This document shows, one piece after another, positions 9,024 through 16,815 of a DNA stretch of 64,000 nucleotides. Source of the stretch: Marinifilum sp965230805 (GTDB taxonomy: Bacteria; Bacteroidota; Bacteroidia; Bacteroidales; Marinifilaceae); NCBI RefSeq assembly GCF_965230805.1, contig NZ_OZ246019.1, forward strand, positions 3,968,001-4,032,000. Direction: 5' to 3'. Each line of letters begins with the position of its first letter. Position 1 is the stretch's first letter. The position numbers and the translations under genes were made by a program. The notes below the pieces were generated by a model that did no database searches, had not been told where the DNA came from, and saw only the letters and a list, made by a program, of their open reading frames with translations.

Positions 9024-11387
9024 ATGAAAAAATCTACAAATTATATCATTGCATGCATCTTCTTAATTTTATGCGGATGCACAAATACGGATGACTACTT
9101 TAAAGCCCCGGACAAAGGCTTTACAAGCATTAGCTGGGCAGATAACCCAAAGGAATTTAAAAACGGATTGTTAACCGGAAATGGCACAATGGGAGCAATC
9201 GTTCTCGGACGCCCCTTTGATGAAAATATATATGTGAGCCATGCCGGTATTTATCTGCCGCGAAAAAAAGGAGATAAACTTTTTGAGATGACCTCAAAGA
9301 TGGAGCATATTCAAAAGTTGTGTCTGCAAGGGAAGCTAAAAGAAGCTGGTATGTTGGTAAATACAATGCGTATGGAACAAAACTATATGGACTGGCGTGA
9401 TCCGTATATAGGTGCGTGTATTCTAAACATTAAACAACCCGAAGGTGAGATTAAAAAATATCAGCGTTCAGTTGATTTTATGACTGCTGAAACCAATGTA
9501 AGCGTTTCTAATTCTAAAGGTACGTTTCAGCGAACTGCATTTGCTTCAAGAGAAGATGATGTAGTTGTTGTACGATTAAAAGGTGATGGGAAACAAACAG
9601 CCGAGATATCTTTGAGTGGCCTTGTACCTCATAATGATAGGGAAAGAGAAATGCAGAAGGAAGGCGTTAAGTCATCAGAGAAAAGTATTAAAGATGGTTT
9701 GATGTACATGCGCACCTTGTTTGCACACACCAACAAATACAACCCTAATTTGGGTTTTGAAGGATTTGGAAAAGTAATTTCAAAGGGAGGAGAACGCACT
9801 GAAACGGACTCAAGTGTTATTATAAAAGATGCTGATGAAATTCTCGTTTTGATTAAGGTAGAGCCGATTACTAAAGGACAGGAATCTTTAAGTAATTACG
9901 AAACGATTAAGAAACAAATTGAGGGTGTAAATACGGATTATAATACTTTATTAGCATCACATTCTAAAAAGCATGGCGAGCTAATGGGACGTGTTGATTT
10001 TTCTCTTAATGCTCCTGAGTATGATCGCCAACAACCCAATGAAATATTAAAGGGGCTATCAAAAGAAGCACCTTTGGCTATGATTGAAAGAGCTTTTTAT
10101 GCTGGTAGGTATAATATCATCTGTAGCACCGGACTCAATCCTCCTAACTTGGTTGGTTTATGGAGTGCTACCTGGTCGGCCAACTGGGAAGGTAGTTTTA
10201 CAACCAATGGAAACTTACCATGTGCCGTAGCATTTAATTTGATGGGAAATACTCCTGAACTGATGGAGCCCTATTTCAGATACCATGATGAGCGATGGGA
10301 AGGTTTTAGAACCAATGCAAAACAATTATTTGGAACGCGAGGATTTAATATTCCCGGGCAGTTAACCATGGGTCCTTTGCAAACCGATTTCAGCTATTGG
10401 AATCCACATGTATTCTGGCATGCCGGTGCTGCATGGACTTTATTGTATTACTACGATTATTATCGTTATTATGGTGATGAGGAATTCCTGAAGAATCGCA
10501 CATATCCTTTAATGAGACAGGCATGTGAGTTTTACGAAGATTTTTTGACTCGAAAGGATAAGAATGGGAAATACATCTTTGTACCTACCTATTCGCCTGA
10601 GAATTTTGCCAATGGTAAAGAAGCGACAACCATCAATGCCACCATGGAAATTGCAGCAGCCAAGCAGTTACTAAATAACTCAATAACAGTAGCCAAACAA
10701 CTGGGCGTAGATGAGTCATTACAAAAAAAGTGGGCATCTATACTTAAAGACTTACCAGAATATGAAGTGGATGAAGATGGTTATTTCAGAGAGTGGTTAT
10801 GGCCTGGTTTAAAAAACAACTTAAGGCACCGTCATGCATCACAACTATATCCATTGTATGATGATGCACCTGAAGAAATCATTAACAATCCAACATTAGT
10901 AAAGGGAATCGAGAAGTTTTTAGCTTATCATCTTCCTTATAAAGACCGAAGTGGCGATATGGCATTTGGAGTTGTTCAGGACGGTTTAGCTGCAACTCGT
11001 ATTGGTAATAGTCAATATACTCAAGAGGCCATTAACCTATTGTCAGGAGACTATTGGACATATAGCATGTCTTCTTTGCACGATCAGCGTAAGATAATGA
11101 ATATGGATATTTCCGGTGGTTTTCCTTATTTGTGTTCTTCAGCATTAGTGTATGCCGATCCTGGTTACATCAGGTTTTTTCCGGCTCTACCGGAACAATG
11201 GAAAGAAGGTAGTATTAAAGGTATTCGCTTAAGAGGTGGAATATTAGTGAAAGAACTAACATGGAATGAAACTTCAGCACAGGTAATTTTAATTTCTGAT
11301 AAAACACAAACTATAGATATTGAAGTAAATGGTAAAAAAATTACCAAAGAATTAGGAGCAGGAGTAGAAGAAAAATTAGCCTTATAA
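9024..11387 (+). CDS. Divergent GH95-like glycosidase lipoprotein (alpha-L-fucosidase/alpha-L-galactosidase family)
   Basis: 787 aa with a lipoprotein signal (ACIFLILCGC). The GH95 layout is visible: an N-terminal beta-supersandwich starting with LLTGNGTMGAIVLGRPFDENIYVS, then an (alpha/alpha)6 barrel. It is clearly more divergent than the two GH95 genes further downstream. Even so, the catalytic set of GH95 can be aligned: Asn395 and Asn397 in FTTNGNLP, Glu526 in SPEN, and Asp695 in NMDISGGFPY. In characterised GH95 alpha-L-fucosidases the Glu is the general acid and the two Asn plus Asp activate water. Loss of the NYW and QIDGNFGG contexts suggests a different specificity, perhaps another L-sugar. 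It starts 16 bp after GH31. Confidence 0.78.
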   Translation: MKKSTNYIIACIFLILCGCTNTDDYFKAPDKGFTSISWADNPKEFKNGLLTGNGTMGAIVLGRPFDENIYVSHAGIYLPRKKGDKLFEMTSKMEHIQKLCLQGKLKEAGMLVNTMRMEQNYMDWRDPYIGACILNIKQPEGEIKKYQRSVDFMTAETNVSVSNSKGTFQRTAFASREDDVVVVRLKGDGKQTAEISLSGLVPHNDREREMQKEGVKSSEKSIKDGLMYMRTLFAHTNKYNPNLGFEGFGKVISKGGERTETDSSVIIKDADEILVLIKVEPITKGQESLSNYETIKKQIEGVNTDYNTLLASHSKKHGELMGRVDFSLNAPEYDRQQPNEILKGLSKEAPLAMIERAFYAGRYNIICSTGLNPPNLVGLWSATWSANWEGSFTTNGNLPCAVAFNLMGNTPELMEPYFRYHDERWEGFRTNAKQLFGTRGFNIPGQLTMGPLQTDFSYWNPHVFWHAGAAWTLLYYYDYYRYYGDEEFLKNRTYPLMRQACEFYEDFLTRKDKNGKYIFVPTYSPENFANGKEATTINATMEIAAAKQLLNNSITVAKQLGVDESLQKKWASILKDLPEYEVDEDGYFREWLWPGLKNNLRHRHASQLYPLYDDAPEEIINNPTLVKGIEKFLAYHLPYKDRSGDMAFGVVQDGLAATRIGNSQYTQEAINLLSGDYWTYSMSSLHDQRKIMNMDISGGFPYLCSSALVYADPGYIRFFPALPEQWKEGSIKGIRLRGGILVKELTWNETSAQVILISDKTQTIDIEVNGKKITKELGAGVEEKLAL

Positions 11388-11413
11388 GAATATCTGAAAT
11401 TTATGAAACGACC

Positions 11414-11462
11414 ATGAATTTTAGCATTCTAGAATACACCCAAGAGAATGATTAAAATTCAT
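11414..11462 (+). repeat. Long imperfect hairpin between the GH95-like gene and rbsD
   Basis: Arms 11414-11429 (ATGAATTTTAGCATTC) and 11446-11462 are complementary over about 16 bp with one mismatch/insertion. No T run follows. It sits in the only sizeable gap (115 bp) between the upstream enzyme genes and the sugar-catabolic cassette, so it may be a partial terminator, an RNA stability element or an operator. Confidence 0.5.
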
Positions 11463-11502
11463 CGGGAGTTCCATCTGACAAATGAAGATAAATTTTAAAT
11501 AG

Positions 11503-11919
11503 ATGAAAGAAATCGGAATTTTAAACAGAGCAATAGCAAAAATCATCTCAGAGCAAGGTCATGGAGATCTTTTGATGGTGTGTGATGCAGGTTTTGCCAT
11601 ACCCAAGGGTATTGAAGTTGTAGACTTAGCCCTGGCACCCAATAAACCTATGGTTATGGAAATGTTGACTGAGTTAAAGCAGTACTTCTCGGTAGAAAAA
11701 ATGATACTGGCCAACCAAACAAAAGAAACTAACCCAACACTTTTCAAGGATGTTGCAGGTTCTTTTGGAGAAGGGATTGAAGTTGAAATGATTGACCATA
11801 CTGAATTAAAACAAAAATCTCACGAAGTAAAAGCTGTTATACGGACAGGTGATTTCACTGCTTACGGAAACGTGATTCTGGTTTCAGGAGCGGGAGAAAG
11901 ATGGTATTGTGAAAAATAA
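11503..11919 (+). CDS. RbsD/FucU family sugar mutarotase (D-ribose pyranase-like)
   Basis: 138 aa, the usual RbsD length. The conserved start (ILNRAIAKIISEQGHGD with His20), DAGFAIP, the internal VIRTGDFTAYGNVILVSG and the C-terminal GAGERWYCEK match the RbsD/FucU fold. These cytoplasmic decamers catalyse interconversion of pyranose and furanose forms or anomers of free sugars. His20 corresponds to the catalytic His of RbsD. There is no ribokinase-ABC system here. Instead it heads a cassette with a sodium symporter, polyol dehydrogenase, PfkB kinase and aldo-keto reductase. It may therefore supply the open-chain or correct anomer of the monosaccharide taken up by the symporter. Specificity (ribose, fucose or other) cannot be decided from the sequence. 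Confidence 0.85.
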   Translation: MKEIGILNRAIAKIISEQGHGDLLMVCDAGFAIPKGIEVVDLALAPNKPMVMEMLTELKQYFSVEKMILANQTKETNPTLFKDVAGSFGEGIEVEMIDHTELKQKSHEVKAVIRTGDFTAYGNVILVSGAGERWYCEK

Positions 11920-11930
11920 AAAGCTAAAAA

Positions 11931-13691
11931 ATGAATATAAGTACAATTGATCTAATTATAATAATAGCATTTCTTGTTGGAATTACCCTTATCGGAATAT
12001 TTCAGATGAGAAATAAAAGAGAAACCAGCGATAGCTTTTTTCTTGCTGGCCGAGATTTGAAATGGCCACTTATTGGATTGTCATTATTTGCAGCCAATAT
12101 ATCAACTATACACCTTGTAGGTTTAGCAGCTTCCGGTTTTAATGAAGGTTTGGTTTGGGGAAGTTTTGAGTGGCTGGCTGGTATATCTCTAATTTTATTG
12201 GCTGTTATATTTGCACCATTTTACTTTAAAAGTCGTGTACAAACCCTACCCGAATTTTTAGAACGAAGGTATGATTCGCGTTCAAGAACTGTGTTCGCTT
12301 TCATTGCTATTTTAGGGGCATTGTTTGTGCATATCGGTTTAAGTCTTTATACCGGAGCCATTATTTTTCAAAGATTCTTTGGTATTAGTGCATGGACTTC
12401 CATCTTTACCTTATCGGCTCTTACATTGGTTTATTATTTGGCAGGAGGTTTAAAAGCAGTTGTGTACACACAGGCTGTGCAAACCGGAGTATTAATATTC
12501 GGATCTGTGGCATTAACTATTGCAGGATTAATGAAGCTTGGTGTATTTATGGAAGAAAGCACATTAATGGCCAATGCTGCGATTGATGGTTCAGTTCAAC
12601 AACTAGGCTTCATAGATAAATTTATGATGTTAATAAGAGAGGGGCAATTAGATGTACTGCATACAAATGAGTCAATTACAGCCTTAACAGGAAGCATCAA
12701 TGAAGATTTTTCGGCAAATGGTTTCGATACCCTATCAGGAAGCGGGTTGACTTGGTACGCTGCATTTTTGGGCTATCCTATTTTGGGTTTATGGTACTGG
12801 TGTTCTGATCAAACCATTGTGCAACAAGTACTGGCTGCCAAAACCAAAAGTGACGCTCAACGAGGGCCTATCTTTGCGGGTTTTTTAAAGTTACTGACTC
12901 CATTTATCATGATTGTTCCAGGTATCATCGGTTATATCCTTTTTAAACAAGATATCTATGATGCGGCACATTCTGCAATTCCGGCGGTATCTCGCCCTGG
13001 AGATGTGGCTTTATCAGTATTGATCGATAAACTTCTACCTGTTGGATTAAGTGGTCTTTTTGCTGCTGCATTAATGGCAGCACTGATGAGTACTATTGCA
13101 GCGGCTTTAAATAGCATCTCAACATTAGTATCTGTAGATATATATAAAAGGGTAAAACCAGAAACGAATGATAAAAGCTTAATAAAAATAGGTAGAGTGG
13201 CAGCTATATGCATTATGGCTCTTGCCGCAATGTGGTCTACGCAAGGCGATAAATTCTCTAGCGTTTTTGAGGCCATTAACAAGGTAGCCGCAGCATTATC
13301 TCCGCCAGTAGCAACAGTCTTACTGTTAGGTGTACTATATAAAAGAGGGACAAAAGAAGCTTCGCTTATTACTTTAATAAGTGGTTTAGTATTGGGAATG
13401 ACCTTGTTTGTCCTGGACTTTAAATTTACTCCGACGGGTACTTCAATAGTAACCGAAGTTTGGGGTATTCCATTTATGATGCAAGCTTGGTGGTCCTTCT
13501 GTATTTGTGTAGTAATATATTTAATTGTTAGCAAGCTAACACCAAAATCAGATGCTAAAGTTATAAAAGAATATACTTGGGAGAATCCATTGGCTATTGT
13601 AAAAGGGAAAATAGAAAAACTAAACGATATTAGGGTGTTAGTGATGTTATTGTTAATAACTATTGCTGCTTTGTACGCCATATTTTCATAA
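11931..13691 (+). CDS. Sodium:solute symporter (SSS/SGLT family), sugar uptake
   Basis: 586 aa with about 13-14 hydrophobic helices, starting with NISTIDLIIIIAFLVGITLIG. SSS signatures are visible: DSFFLAGRDLKWPLIGLSLFAANIS near the N-terminus, VQTLPEFLERRYDSRSR, YYLAGGLKAVVYTQAVQ and the GLSGLFAAALMAALMSTIAAALNS segment around residues 375-400. This family couples inward sodium gradients to uptake of sugars, and the long form with LSGLFAAALMAA resembles bacterial SGLT homologues. It is 11 bp downstream of the mutarotase and followed by the dehydrogenase, which supports import of a monosaccharide released by the PUL glycosidases. The loop around residues 205-270 is longer than in minimal members. 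Confidence 0.92.
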   Translation: MNISTIDLIIIIAFLVGITLIGIFQMRNKRETSDSFFLAGRDLKWPLIGLSLFAANISTIHLVGLAASGFNEGLVWGSFEWLAGISLILLAVIFAPFYFKSRVQTLPEFLERRYDSRSRTVFAFIAILGALFVHIGLSLYTGAIIFQRFFGISAWTSIFTLSALTLVYYLAGGLKAVVYTQAVQTGVLIFGSVALTIAGLMKLGVFMEESTLMANAAIDGSVQQLGFIDKFMMLIREGQLDVLHTNESITALTGSINEDFSANGFDTLSGSGLTWYAAFLGYPILGLWYWCSDQTIVQQVLAAKTKSDAQRGPIFAGFLKLLTPFIMIVPGIIGYILFKQDIYDAAHSAIPAVSRPGDVALSVLIDKLLPVGLSGLFAAALMAALMSTIAAALNSISTLVSVDIYKRVKPETNDKSLIKIGRVAAICIMALAAMWSTQGDKFSSVFEAINKVAAALSPPVATVLLLGVLYKRGTKEASLITLISGLVLGMTLFVLDFKFTPTGTSIVTEVWGIPFMMQAWWSFCICVVIYLIVSKLTPKSDAKVIKEYTWENPLAIVKGKIEKLNDIRVLVMLLLITIAALYAIFS

Positions 13692-13704
13692 TTCAGACCA
13701 TTTA

Positions 13705-14730
13705 ATGATGAGACAAGCAATAATGACAAAACCTGGTATTATCGAATTCCAGGATATTCCAAAACCAAATAAATTAGCACCAAACGAAGTATTATTAAAG
13801 ATTCAACGTATTGGTGTATGTGGTACCGATATTCATGTTTTCCATGGAGAGCATCCTGCAACACCTTATCCTGTTGTTCAGGGTCATGAGTATTCAGCAG
13901 AGATTATTGAGGTTGGTGAAGCTGTAACAAAAGCAAAGCCCGGAATGAGAGCAACGGCACGTCCGCAGTTGGTGTGTGGTAAATGTGGTCCGTGTTTACG
14001 TGGCCAATACAATGCATGTCAGGAATTAAAAGTACAGGGATTTCAAGCACCTGGTGTAGCGCAAGACTTCTTTATTGTGCCGGAAGACAGGCTAATTATT
14101 TTTCCGGATTCAATGAGCTATGAATATGGAGCAATGATAGAACCTGCTGCAGTAGGTGCACATTCCACCAGCAGAACGACAGGCGTTGAAGGCAAAAATG
14201 TAGTAGTTTCAGGTGCAGGAACCATTGGTAACCTGGTAGCTCAATTTGCCAAAGCCAGAGGGGCAAAAAAAGTTTTAATTACAGATGTCAGCGATTTCCG
14301 TCTTGAAAAAGCCAAAGAGTGTGGTATCGAAGGAACTTTAAATGTAAAAGAGACTGATTTTGCCAATGGAGTAAAAGCTTTTTTTGGTGATGAGGGTTTT
14401 CAAATAGGGATGGAAGCTGCAGGTGTGCAGGCTTCACTGGACACATTAATGGCCAATGTTGAAAAAGGCGGTGATATCGTAATCCTTGGTGTGTTTGCAA
14501 AAAATCCTGTGGTCAATATGTATTACCTGGGCGAACACGAACTGAATGTGTTCGGCTCAATGATGTACAAACATGAGGATTACGAAGCGGCCGTTGAGAT
14601 GATATCAACAGGTAAAATTAATCTTGAACCGCTGATAACAAAACACTTTCCTTTTGAAGAGTATTTGGATGCCTATAAATACATAGATGCACAAGCAGAT
14701 AAGAGTATGAAAGTCATGATTGACCTTTAA
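13705..14730 (+). CDS. Zinc-dependent MDR alcohol dehydrogenase, L-iditol/sorbitol dehydrogenase type
   Basis: About 341 aa; the start is the ATG at 13705 (or the adjacent ATG at 13708), because upstream TTG at 13663 lies inside the symporter gene. Catalytic zinc ligands are visible in GVCGTDIH (Cys), QGHEYSAE (His-Glu) and MIEPAAVGAHS (Glu). A structural zinc lobe is given by CGKCGPCLRGQYNAC. The Rossmann fold has GAGTIGNLVAQFAKARGA. The presence of both zinc sites and the sorbitol/threonine dehydrogenase-like body suggest NAD-dependent oxidation of a polyol to a ketose. Next to an aldose-reductase-like AKR and a fructokinase-like PfkB protein, the expected role is alditol to ketose. The actual alditol (sorbitol, galactitol, fucitol or xylitol) is unknown. 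Confidence 0.87.
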   Translation: MMRQAIMTKPGIIEFQDIPKPNKLAPNEVLLKIQRIGVCGTDIHVFHGEHPATPYPVVQGHEYSAEIIEVGEAVTKAKPGMRATARPQLVCGKCGPCLRGQYNACQELKVQGFQAPGVAQDFFIVPEDRLIIFPDSMSYEYGAMIEPAAVGAHSTSRTTGVEGKNVVVSGAGTIGNLVAQFAKARGAKKVLITDVSDFRLEKAKECGIEGTLNVKETDFANGVKAFFGDEGFQIGMEAAGVQASLDTLMANVEKGGDIVILGVFAKNPVVNMYYLGEHELNVFGSMMYKHEDYEAAVEMISTGKINLEPLITKHFPFEEYLDAYKYIDAQADKSMKVMIDL

Positions 14731-14741
14731 AACAGTTGACT

Positions 14742-15626
14742 ATGGAAAGTAAACCTAAAGTTATTGGTATAGGCGAATTGTTATGGGATGTGCTTCCTGA
14801 AGGTAAAAAATTAGGAGGAGCACCTTGTAATTTCGTTTATCATGCCCAAAAACAAGGAGCAGTCGGATTATCTATAAGCGCTATTGGCGATGATGAGAAT
14901 GGTAAAGAAATACTGGAGGTTTTAAAGGAAAAAGGTATTTCATCTGATTTGATTCAAATCAATCAAAAGCCAACCAGTACAGTTGATGTTAAATTAAATG
15001 AACAAGGTGTTCCTGAATATATCATTCACGAAGATGTAGCGTGGGATTATATATCCTATACGGACCAATTGAAACAGGAAGTATCAAGTGCAGATATTAT
15101 TTGTTTTGGAAGTTTAGCTCAACGAAATAAAGAATCTCGAAAAGCCATTAAAAGTATGTTGATGGATTGTGGATCAGATACCTTGATTGTTTACGATATC
15201 AACCTGCGTCAGGATTATTATACCAAAGAAATAATTAATGAATCTTTGCAGCTTTGTAATGTATTGAAGCTTAACGAAGATGAGTTGCCCATAGTTTGCG
15301 ATTTATTAGATATTCATGGTGAATCCGAAGAGGAAAAGATTGAAAAACTTATTGATGCCTATAAGCTAAAACTACTTGCGTTTACCAAAGGCAGTGAAGG
15401 CAGTTTGTTGATGACTCCTTTTGAAAAAAGTTATTTGGAAACTCCTAAAGTTGATGTAAAAGATACAGTAGGGGCAGGAGACTCTTTTACGGCGGTTATG
15501 ATCATAGGCTTTGCCAAAGGAGAGCCATTGAAACAGTTACATCAAAAAGCAGTTGATATTTCTGCGTTTGTATGCACCCAAAATGGCGCTATGCCGGATT
15601 ATTCTGAAACTACAATAAACAGTTAA
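14742..15626 (+). CDS. PfkB-family carbohydrate kinase (fructokinase-like)
   Basis: About 294 aa from the ATG at 14742 (a TTG two codons earlier is less likely). The N-terminal GIGELLWDVLPEGKKLGGAPCNF and C-terminal DTVGAGDSFTAVMIIGFAKG are the two PfkB signatures, the latter with the catalytic Asp of GAGD. The G-E-x-L-W-D...GGAP-N start is typical of fructokinases and related ketose kinases. It would phosphorylate the ketose produced by the adjacent dehydrogenase, using ATP, in the cytoplasm. The gene follows the dehydrogenase by 11 bp and precedes the AKR by 11 bp, which indicates one transcript. A role with tagatose, fuculose or other ketoses is possible. Confidence 0.88.
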   Translation: MESKPKVIGIGELLWDVLPEGKKLGGAPCNFVYHAQKQGAVGLSISAIGDDENGKEILEVLKEKGISSDLIQINQKPTSTVDVKLNEQGVPEYIIHEDVAWDYISYTDQLKQEVSSADIICFGSLAQRNKESRKAIKSMLMDCGSDTLIVYDINLRQDYYTKEIINESLQLCNVLKLNEDELPIVCDLLDIHGESEEEKIEKLIDAYKLKLLAFTKGSEGSLLMTPFEKSYLETPKVDVKDTVGAGDSFTAVMIIGFAKGEPLKQLHQKAVDISAFVCTQNGAMPDYSETTINS

Positions 15627-15637
15627 AATATAGAACA

Positions 15638-16804
15638 ATGATTAATACAGATATACAATCGATTGACCCAACAACAGTTTGTCAATTACAATTACCCGAT
15701 GGTACATTAATGCCACAAGCAGCCATGGGAACATTTCATTCCGATAATCCGGACCTTAAAGAGAAAATGGAAGACATCATTGTTGAGGCCATTCGTTTGG
15801 GGTATCGTCATTTGGATTGTGCTACAGCCTATCAGAATGAAGATGTGGTAGGTAGAGCAATTAAACGAGCGATAGATGAAGGATTGGTAACTCGAGAAGA
15901 GTTGTTTGTAACCACAAAGTTGTGGAACAAACACATGTCACCGGAGGAAGTAATTCCTGCTTGCGAAGATTCCTTAAGAATGCTACAGCTTGATTATGTG
16001 GATATGTATGTGGTTCACTGGCCATGGCCAAACTTCCATGTTCCCGGAGCTTCGGGCGATTCCGTTAACGATCATGCCGTACCCTATATTCACGAAGACT
16101 TTATGAAGGTTTGGGATAAAATGACCGAGTTAAAGAAAAGCGGCAAGGTAAAAAATATTGGTACATCTAACCAAACGCAAAAGACTATAGAGCTGTTGTT
16201 GAGGGATACCGATGACTTTAACCGTCCTGTATATAACCAAATGGAGCTTCACCCATTGTTCCAGCAACAAGAGTTGGTGAAATTTTTCCTGGATAATAAA
16301 GTTGTTCCTTCTGGTTATATGGCCTTAGGTTCTCCACGACGTCCAGGTCGCGACAGGTTTGCCGAACATCAGGCAGATATGCAACATCCACTCATTCAGA
16401 AAGTAGCACAAGAATCTGGGCTTACTCCACCTGAAGTTTGCTTGTCATGGGCACATCATCGCGAAAATAATCAAGTTGGTTATGTAGCTATGGCAGAACG
16501 TTCAGAGTGGATCAAGTCCAACCTGATGGTATCGTGCAAGAATATGCTTACTCAAGAACAATTTGAGGTAATTAACGGTGATGGAACGGAAGAAAATCCA
16601 GGCATTAATACAAATAACCGTCTGATCTGGGGGCAGGTATTTTTCTGGCCGGAAGCGAGAGTGCTTGGACATGATAGGGATGTGTTGTGGAATGATACTC
16701 AGGTTTTTGAAACCAAAGACGATTACGATAAATTTAGAAAGGCTGTTGGCGAATTTTATAAGGTTTGGAAAGAAACAGCTGTGGATTTGGCTATAAAATA
16801 TTAA
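15638..16804 (+). CDS. Aldo-keto reductase, aldose reductase-like, with C-terminal extension
   Basis: 388 aa, roughly 70 residues longer than a standard AKR. All four catalytic residues are present: Asp60 and Tyr65 in DCATAYQNE, Lys94 in VTTKLWNK and His127 in YVVHWPWP. YNQMELHPLFQQQELVKFF and a late GYVAMAERSEWIKSNL segment match the AKR barrel and cofactor region. The C-terminal ~80 residues (after residue 310), rich in Trp and acidic residues, are not part of the minimal barrel. The likely reaction is NAD(P)H-dependent reduction of an aldose to an alditol. Together with the dehydrogenase and kinase it would complete an aldose-alditol-ketose-ketose phosphate route, analogous to fungal reductive sugar catabolism. 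Direction and sugar are inference. Confidence 0.85.
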   Translation: MINTDIQSIDPTTVCQLQLPDGTLMPQAAMGTFHSDNPDLKEKMEDIIVEAIRLGYRHLDCATAYQNEDVVGRAIKRAIDEGLVTREELFVTTKLWNKHMSPEEVIPACEDSLRMLQLDYVDMYVVHWPWPNFHVPGASGDSVNDHAVPYIHEDFMKVWDKMTELKKSGKVKNIGTSNQTQKTIELLLRDTDDFNRPVYNQMELHPLFQQQELVKFFLDNKVVPSGYMALGSPRRPGRDRFAEHQADMQHPLIQKVAQESGLTPPEVCLSWAHHRENNQVGYVAMAERSEWIKSNLMVSCKNMLTQEQFEVINGDGTEENPGINTNNRLIWGQVFFWPEARVLGHDRDVLWNDTQVFETKDDYDKFRKAVGEFYKVWKETAVDLAIKY

Positions 16805-16815
16805 GATTGAAGGTT

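Noticed and set aside
12956..13729. 257-codon minus-strand ORF opposite the SSS symporter
   Set aside because: It overlaps a clearly recognisable symporter and has no recognised motif; it is a shadow of the codon bias of the real gene.
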